Positions 5,477 to 9,231 of a DNA stretch of 9,231 bases are shown here, piece by piece (positions within the stretch are counted from its first letter, which is position 1; every line of letters begins with the position of its first letter). Position numbers and translations under genes: made by a program. Origin of the DNA: JADGAU01 sp045047105. GTDB lineage: Bacteria; Pseudomonadota; Gammaproteobacteria; GRL18. Under the pieces are notes generated by a model. It was not told where the DNA came from and did no database searches. It worked only from the letters and a program-made list of their open reading frames with translations. The stretch covers positions 1 through 9,231 of the forward strand of contig JASFYQ010000144.1 of the NCBI GenBank assembly GCA_045047105.1, read 5' to 3'.

Positions 5477-6764
5477 TATCGATAAAAGCCGAAAACAGCA
5501 AATTCTTTTACATCAGCAATTAGAAAAACGAGCAACTACTGATTCTTTAACCGACTTAGGCAGCCGTTTCTCTTTTGAACAGGTTGAGCAGCAGCTGGAT
5601 AGCAACTGGACAATGTTATTGATAAACATTGATGGTTTTAGACATATTAATGATTTTTATGGCAGGAAAGTGGGCGATATGGTTCTAAAACATATGTCCG
5701 TAATTATTAAAAATTTTACCTCTTTAGCCAATTACCAACATATTTATCGAGTTGGAACAGATGATTTTGTTGTTCTTGTTGAGAAAGATAAAAGCACAAA
5801 TATTACCTCCTTAGTTGAACAACTAATTAAAACTATTGATAAGAATTCATTTACCTATATTGATATTCATTTGCGGTTACAGGCTTCAATTGGTATTTCA
5901 AACACCTCTCCATTACTAGAAACCGCAGATCTTGCTTTAAGGCAAATTAAAAATACCCGAAAAAAATATAGTTTCTATAAAAAAGAAGAAGCCCTGGAAA
6001 GTCAAATTGAGTCTAATCTAACCATGATGCAATTTATACAGCATGCTATTGAGAAGGATTATATTGTTCCTCATTATATGCCTCTAATGCGTAATACAGA
6101 TAATAAAATTATTGCTTATGAGTGTCTGATCCGCCTCCAGGATAAGACGGGTAAACTGTACTTTCCCAATGAGTTTCTTCCCATTGCTAAACAAGGTCGT
6201 CTTTATGGAAAGTTAACTCAAATAATGTTTAAAAAATGTCTAAATAAATTTGCCACTAGCAATTATTTATTTTCAATTAATCTTTCTATAGAAGATATTG
6301 AAGATACAGAAGTAACAGATTTTATTTTTAAAATTCTTAAACAGTTCCCTGATGTGGGAAAACGCTTAACACTGGAAATTCTTGAAAGTGAAGGCATTAG
6401 TAATTATGAAAGCTTGCAAGACTTTGTTAACAAAGTTAAAAAACATGGCTGCAAAGTTGCAATAGATGATTATGGAAGTGGTTATTCAAATTTACAACAC
6501 TTGATGAAACTGCAAGTAGACAACCTTAAATTAGATGGCTCATTGATAGAACCAATGATAAAGGATAAAAATAATATTGTTGCAGTTAATGCAATTGTAG
6601 ATATGGCAAGCAATCTGCAAATAACTTCCACAACCGCTGAATATGTTTCCAGTAAGGCCATTTTAAATATGGTTAAGGCATCTAATATTACTTTTTCACA
6701 AGGTTTTTTTATTGGAAAATCATCACCCGAATTAATATCGTGTGCAGACTTCTTGCAGCACTGA
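5451..6764 (+). CDS. membrane GGDEF-EAL protein lacking its N-terminal region
   Basis: The open frame starts at 5418, just after a TAA. Its first residues, starting in LLGFLISIMLIIYLL (from 5427), form a transmembrane helix that the first ATG (5451) splits in the middle, so the native start was upstream and has been lost. Numbering from that ATG, a GGDEF domain (about 28-175) has DSLTDLGSR and NIDGFRHINDFYG, but its signature is GTDDF (102-106), which suggests weak or no cyclase activity. An EAL domain (about 190-430) has ECL for EAL (224-226), N277, E309 and E312, DDYGSGYSN (from 339), K360, E397 and Q417. The second glutamate of the AEGVET-like loop is S400. Phosphodiesterase activity is possible but not certain. 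No Shine-Dalgarno sequence precedes 5451; the frame overlaps the peroxidase fragment by 26 bases, so only coupling could translate it. It may be a pseudogene. Confidence 0.8.
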   Translation: MLIIYLLFSIDKSRKQQILLHQQLEKRATTDSLTDLGSRFSFEQVEQQLDSNWTMLLINIDGFRHINDFYGRKVGDMVLKHMSVIIKNFTSLANYQHIYRVGTDDFVVLVEKDKSTNITSLVEQLIKTIDKNSFTYIDIHLRLQASIGISNTSPLLETADLALRQIKNTRKKYSFYKKEEALESQIESNLTMMQFIQHAIEKDYIVPHYMPLMRNTDNKIIAYECLIRLQDKTGKLYFPNEFLPIAKQGRLYGKLTQIMFKKCLNKFATSNYLFSINLSIEDIEDTEVTDFIFKILKQFPDVGKRLTLEILESEGISNYESLQDFVNKVKKHGCKVAIDDYGSGYSNLQHLMKLQVDNLKLDGSLIEPMIKDKNNIVAVNAIVDMASNLQITSTTAEYVSSKAILNMVKASNITFSQGFFIGKSSPELISCADFLQH

Positions 6765-6968
6765 AACTATGATCGCCAGCTGTTTGTGATGGTCTAATGG
6801 AGCAGAACAGGCTTCATCCACAACTAATACGCTCTGGGTGAAATATTTTACAATTGCAGCATCAATATTTGTATTAATTATGTGTATTTCTCATTTTTTT
6901 AGCTATTGCTACTAATTTGATTAAACAAAGCAATAATAACCACAGAAAATACAATGCTATTGATAAAA

Positions 6969-7583
6969 TTACATCATTTTTGCAAGCATTATTTTCAATT
7001 GCTGAGCTAAATTATGTAAAAACATAGAGCCTAATAAAAATACCATATAACCTACAACTTCACTCTCTTTTAACCGCATATCAATAGTAAGAAACAGCAC
7101 TGTATCATCGATATTTTCCGATGAGGGATTCAAAATATTTTCGGCATAATCTAAATGAAAAATCGGTAGGTCAACACTTATTGGTGATTGCATTGCATTG
7201 GAAATAGAGCCGATACACGCATTTAAAACAATATTGCCTATTTCAGTCATTGCTTCTTGTTGCATTTCTGCAATGATTTCATCGGTCAGGTTCTCTCCCA
7301 ACATTTTGCGAACCACTTCCAAACTACTACTTTCAGGAAATAATAAAAGTGAGTGTGCGTCAAACGTTCCATGAATTTCTTGGCCTACACCACAAATTTT
7401 TTCTTTGTTTCCAATTTTTTTAAACATTTCATGTACACTAACAAATTTTACTTCAGGTACTGAAAGTAATACTTCCTGATTAACCATCTGTGATAAAGAA
7501 TTTGCGGCACGACCCACTCCTACATTAAATAGCTCACTCAGCAAGTCTTCCTCTAGTTCAGAAAGAATAGTGCTATTACTCAT
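6969..7583 (-). CDS. cheC: CheC-type phosphatase of phosphorylated receiver proteins
   Basis: CheC proteins remove the phosphoryl group from CheY-like receivers. The 204-residue product is the size of Thermotoga CheC and contains both copies of the active-site signature: E17 and N20 in SELFNVGVGRAANSLS, and E114 and N117 in MTEIGNIVLNACIGSISN. Two intact sites distinguish it from CheX, which has one. No signal peptide or membrane segment is seen. Its ATG lies inside the last codons of the upstream receiver gene (8-base overlap, ATGAGTAA), which points to coupled translation. The receiver is its obvious substrate. No other chemotaxis gene is in the window, so the pair may regulate something other than flagella. 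The symbol reflects family membership, not proven equivalence to the chemotaxis gene. Confidence 0.9.
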   Translation of the reverse strand: MSNSTILSELEEDLLSELFNVGVGRAANSLSQMVNQEVLLSVPEVKFVSVHEMFKKIGNKEKICGVGQEIHGTFDAHSLLLFPESSSLEVVRKMLGENLTDEIIAEMQQEAMTEIGNIVLNACIGSISNAMQSPISVDLPIFHLDYAENILNPSSENIDDTVLFLTIDMRLKESEVVGYMVFLLGSMFLHNLAQQLKIMLAKMM

Positions 7584-7950
7584 GAAAATACTCTAATAAA
7601 CTATTCATTACTTTTTCTGTGATAGGTTTATGAAAACAGGCTGCACCATGTTTAATTGCTCTGTTGAAAACCTCTTCTTGTATATTTGCAGTTAATAAAG
7701 CCATTCGAGAGGTTGCAAAAGTGGACTGTAGTTTAGCAATCAACTCCAGACCATCCATACCCGGCATATTTAAATCAATAGAGAAGTAATCAATGGAAGT
7801 ATTTTCTTTAACTATTTCGCAGGCTTCTTCACCATTATTAGCTTCTAAAATAAGCCAATCAGGTTTTAAATGCTGTACCTGGGATTTAAGCATCATTCTT
7901 GATACCCTGCTATCATCAACAATTAAAATTGTTTTTTTCTTATTTGACAT
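7576..7950 (-). CDS. stand-alone CheY-like response regulator receiver
   Basis: The 124-residue product is one receiver domain with no output domain. It has the acidic pair D12 and D13 (ILIVDDSR), the phosphorylated aspartate D59 (SIDLNMPGMDG), T87 (ALLTAN) and K108 (FHKPIT), so it should be phosphorylated normally by a kinase encoded elsewhere. It has a strong Shine-Dalgarno sequence (AAGGAAGAG at 7961-7953, AGGA six bases before the ATG) and a good promoter 35 bases upstream, and overlaps the CheC gene that follows. Receiver plus CheC pairs occur in several gammaproteobacteria, as I recall often near a diguanylate cyclase gene. Here the nearest GGDEF gene is the damaged one at 5451-6764, on the opposite strand. 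Confidence 0.93.
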   Translation of the reverse strand: MSNKKKTILIVDDSRVSRMMLKSQVQHLKPDWLILEANNGEEACEIVKENTSIDYFSIDLNMPGMDGLELIAKLQSTFATSRMALLTANIQEEVFNRAIKHGAACFHKPITEKVMNSLLEYFHE

Positions 7951-7952
7951 TA

Positions 7953-7961
7953 CTCTTCCTT
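7953..7961 (-). promoter_or_regulatory. strong ribosome binding site of the receiver gene
   Basis: The minus strand reads AAGGAAGAG directly before the start codon, with the AGGA core six bases from the ATG. It is the strongest Shine-Dalgarno sequence in the window and fixes the start at 7950. Confidence 0.75.
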
Positions 7962-7985
7962 TTCATGATTATCCCCATAGCTACA

Positions 7986-8013
7986 AGTATAGGCAATACT
8001 ATTATTATTTCAA
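7986..8013 (-). promoter_or_regulatory. sigma-70-like promoter of the receiver-cheC operon
   Basis: On the minus strand TTGAAA (8013-8008) is followed after 16 bases by TATACT (7991-7986), each matching the consensus at five of six positions. The -10 box lies 35 bases before the start codon, inside the 94-base gap after dusC, so the pair can be transcribed independently of dusC. A small perfect dyad, TTCAA-GA-TTGAA (8009-8020), overlaps the -35 box and could be an operator. Confidence 0.55.
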
Positions 8014-8044
8014 GATTGAAGCTCAACACACTATTTGGTAGATA

Positions 8045-9004
8045 TTAGACCATTATATGCTCAACAATTTGCTGATGCGAACGCAAGCTTTTTATCTGTT
8101 CAAAGAGTATTTCAGCTTCACTATAGCTCACCATTAACCATTTGACCCATAGTTTTATTCTGCCCGCTAAGTGCTTTTCTGATATTTTTTTATCATTGAT
8201 CATCAATAGATAAAAATCATTTAATAGTTTAATAACTTGCTCCCAGTGATAGGATGTAGTTTTTAGCCCTGATAATTGTTGCTTTATTTGTATCGCCAGA
8301 TCGGGTTTAGCAAAGGCTCCTCGACCAAGCATAATATCGTTACATTGACTAATTTTATGGCATTTTTTATAGTCATCAATATTCCAGATTTCACCGTTCA
8401 TTACTACAGGAATAGATAATTTTTTGATAATATTGGTCACTTCATCCCACTTAGCTGGTGGACGATAAGCATCTTTTTTTGTTCGAGCATGCACGGTTAA
8501 AAAATCTGCACCTGCTGCTGCTATTGCTAAGGCATTTTCTAAAGCCAAAGAGCTGTCTTCATAACCCAGGCGCATTTTTGCGCTAAGTGAAAGCCCCTCA
8601 GGCAATGCCTGTTTAACCGCTTCAACTAGTTGGTATATTTTATCTGGTTGATTTAATAAAATTGCACCACTGCCCCTACGATTAACACTATTTGAAGGAC
8701 AGCCAAAATTTAAATCAATTCCTGAAACACCGAGTTCAGCAGCCTTATACGCATTTGCTGCTAAATAACCACTATGATTGCCTAAAAGTTGCAAAATAAC
8801 AGGAGTCCCTGACTGTGTTTTTCCATCTAATTGATAATCAGGATTAATCTCTGGACAGGTTTGATAAAAAATACGTTTGGGGAAAACGCTTTCTGTTACA
8901 CGTAAAAATTCTGTAATACTAAGATCATAGCCTCCTACTGAAGTTAATAACTGTCTTACATAAAAATCGGTTATACCATCCATTGGAGCTAAGATTATTT
9001 TCAT
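8045..9004 (-). CDS. dusC: tRNA-dihydrouridine synthase, DusC type
   Basis: Dus enzymes reduce specific uridines in the tRNA D-loop to dihydrouridine with FMN and NADPH; DusC modifies U16 in E. coli. The 319-residue product is close to E. coli DusC (315) and aligns from its first residues (LAPMDGITD at 5-13, then DLSITEFLRV). It has the catalytic C102 in DLNFGCPSNSVN, K143 in the SAKMRLG block, H172 in TVHARTK, MNGEIW (202-207) and the FMN phosphate loop GRGA (227-230). The C-terminal segment with RIKLWVKWLMVSY resembles the DusC C-terminal tRNA-binding domain (RIKQWLSYL in E. coli), which favours DusC over DusA or DusB. The ATG has no evident Shine-Dalgarno sequence. It is followed on the same strand by the receiver and cheC after a 94-base gap that has its own promoter. 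Confidence 0.95.
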   Translation of the reverse strand: MKIILAPMDGITDFYVRQLLTSVGGYDLSITEFLRVTESVFPKRIFYQTCPEINPDYQLDGKTQSGTPVILQLLGNHSGYLAANAYKAAELGVSGIDLNFGCPSNSVNRRGSGAILLNQPDKIYQLVEAVKQALPEGLSLSAKMRLGYEDSSLALENALAIAAAGADFLTVHARTKKDAYRPPAKWDEVTNIIKKLSIPVVMNGEIWNIDDYKKCHKISQCNDIMLGRGAFAKPDLAIQIKQQLSGLKTTSYHWEQVIKLLNDFYLLMINDKKISEKHLAGRIKLWVKWLMVSYSEAEILFEQIKSLRSHQQIVEHIMV

Positions 9005-9030
9005 TGGTGATTTGTATAGGTAGTGGTATT

Positions 9031-9060
9031 AATATAAATTATAAATGTATATTTTATCAA
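9031..9060 (-). promoter_or_regulatory. candidate promoter of dusC
   Basis: On the minus strand TTGATA (9060-9055) is followed after 18 bases by TATATT (9036-9031), which ends 27 bases before the dusC start. The surroundings are A/T-rich, so chance matches are likely; an overlapping TATAAT a few bases upstream is an alternative -10 box with no good -35 partner. Confidence 0.35.
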
Positions 9061-9201
9061 TTGAGTTTAAGTGTAACCAGAAAAAGCCCTAATCACCATT
9101 AAACATCACTTAATAGCATTTAGTTTGATTTAATCCTAGAAAACGCAGTTAAACTTACTGCAAATGCCTAAAGCACTAAATCTTAAGGATTTCTGTAAAA
9201 T

Positions 9202-9230
9202 TTCGAATTCACCCGTAGGGTGACTACGAA
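9202..9230. repeat. nested inverted repeat at the window edge
   Basis: TCACCC-GTA-GGGTGA (9209-9223) is a perfect six-pair hairpin, and a further TTCG/CGAA pair (9202-9205 and 9227-9230) surrounds it. It is GC-rich compared with its flanks and has no T run inside the window. It may be the start of a dispersed repeat or the end of a neighbouring gene's terminator; the rest lies outside the window. Confidence 0.35.
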
Positions 9231-9231
9231 T

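Noticed and set aside
6895..6935. Possible terminator between the convergent GGDEF-EAL and cheC genes (CTATTGC/GCAATA arms)
   Set aside because: The loop is about 20 bases and no T run follows the stem in either direction.
7793..8041. Plus-strand frame opposite the receiver gene and its promoter
   Set aside because: It is antisense to a receiver with all key residues and has no ribosome site or recognisable domain.

Overview
The window is AT-rich chromosomal DNA (roughly one third G+C by eye) that looks like a gammaproteobacterium. QueA and Tgt follow the E. coli proteins almost block by block, the Dus protein is of the DusC type, and the regulatory genes are typical of free-living aquatic gammaproteobacteria. 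No ribosomal RNA, tRNA, CRISPR array or complete insertion sequence is visible. Genus cannot be read from the sequence; a methanotroph-like or sulfur-oxidiser-like lineage is possible but is a guess.

Layout. Bases 1-199 hold the start of an unrecognised gene on the minus strand that runs off the window. Bases 200-655 are gene-free and carry a GC-rich bulged hairpin inside a possible mobile repeat, and a second hairpin followed by a T run. At 696-1886 (minus) lies an intact EAL phosphodiesterase with a C-terminal zinc-binding CZB domain, followed by a good intrinsic terminator. A 373-base divergent spacer full of inverted repeats separates it from a plus-strand group, queA, tgt and an 88-residue cysteine-motif protein, which supplies two late steps of queuosine tRNA modification. 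Downstream, 5057-6764 holds a scar. A signal-peptide-bearing N-terminal half of a cytochrome c peroxidase is joined out of frame to the last transmembrane helix, degenerate GGDEF domain and EAL domain of a membrane signalling protein. On the minus strand follow dusC (8045-9004), a CheY-like receiver (7576-7950) and a CheC-type phosphatase (6969-7583), the last two overlapping by 8 bases.

How it fits together. Two themes alternate: tRNA modification (queA, tgt, dusC) and signalling by cyclic di-GMP or phosphorylated receiver (EAL-CZB, GGDEF-EAL remnant, receiver plus CheC). The receiver/CheC pair forms a self-contained phosphorylation module with no kinase in the window. The most unusual item is the peroxidase/GGDEF-EAL junction. 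It may be the remnant of a single gene in which a periplasmic haem peroxidase-like domain sensed a redox signal and passed it to cyclic di-GMP turnover, or the product of a deletion that joined two separate genes.
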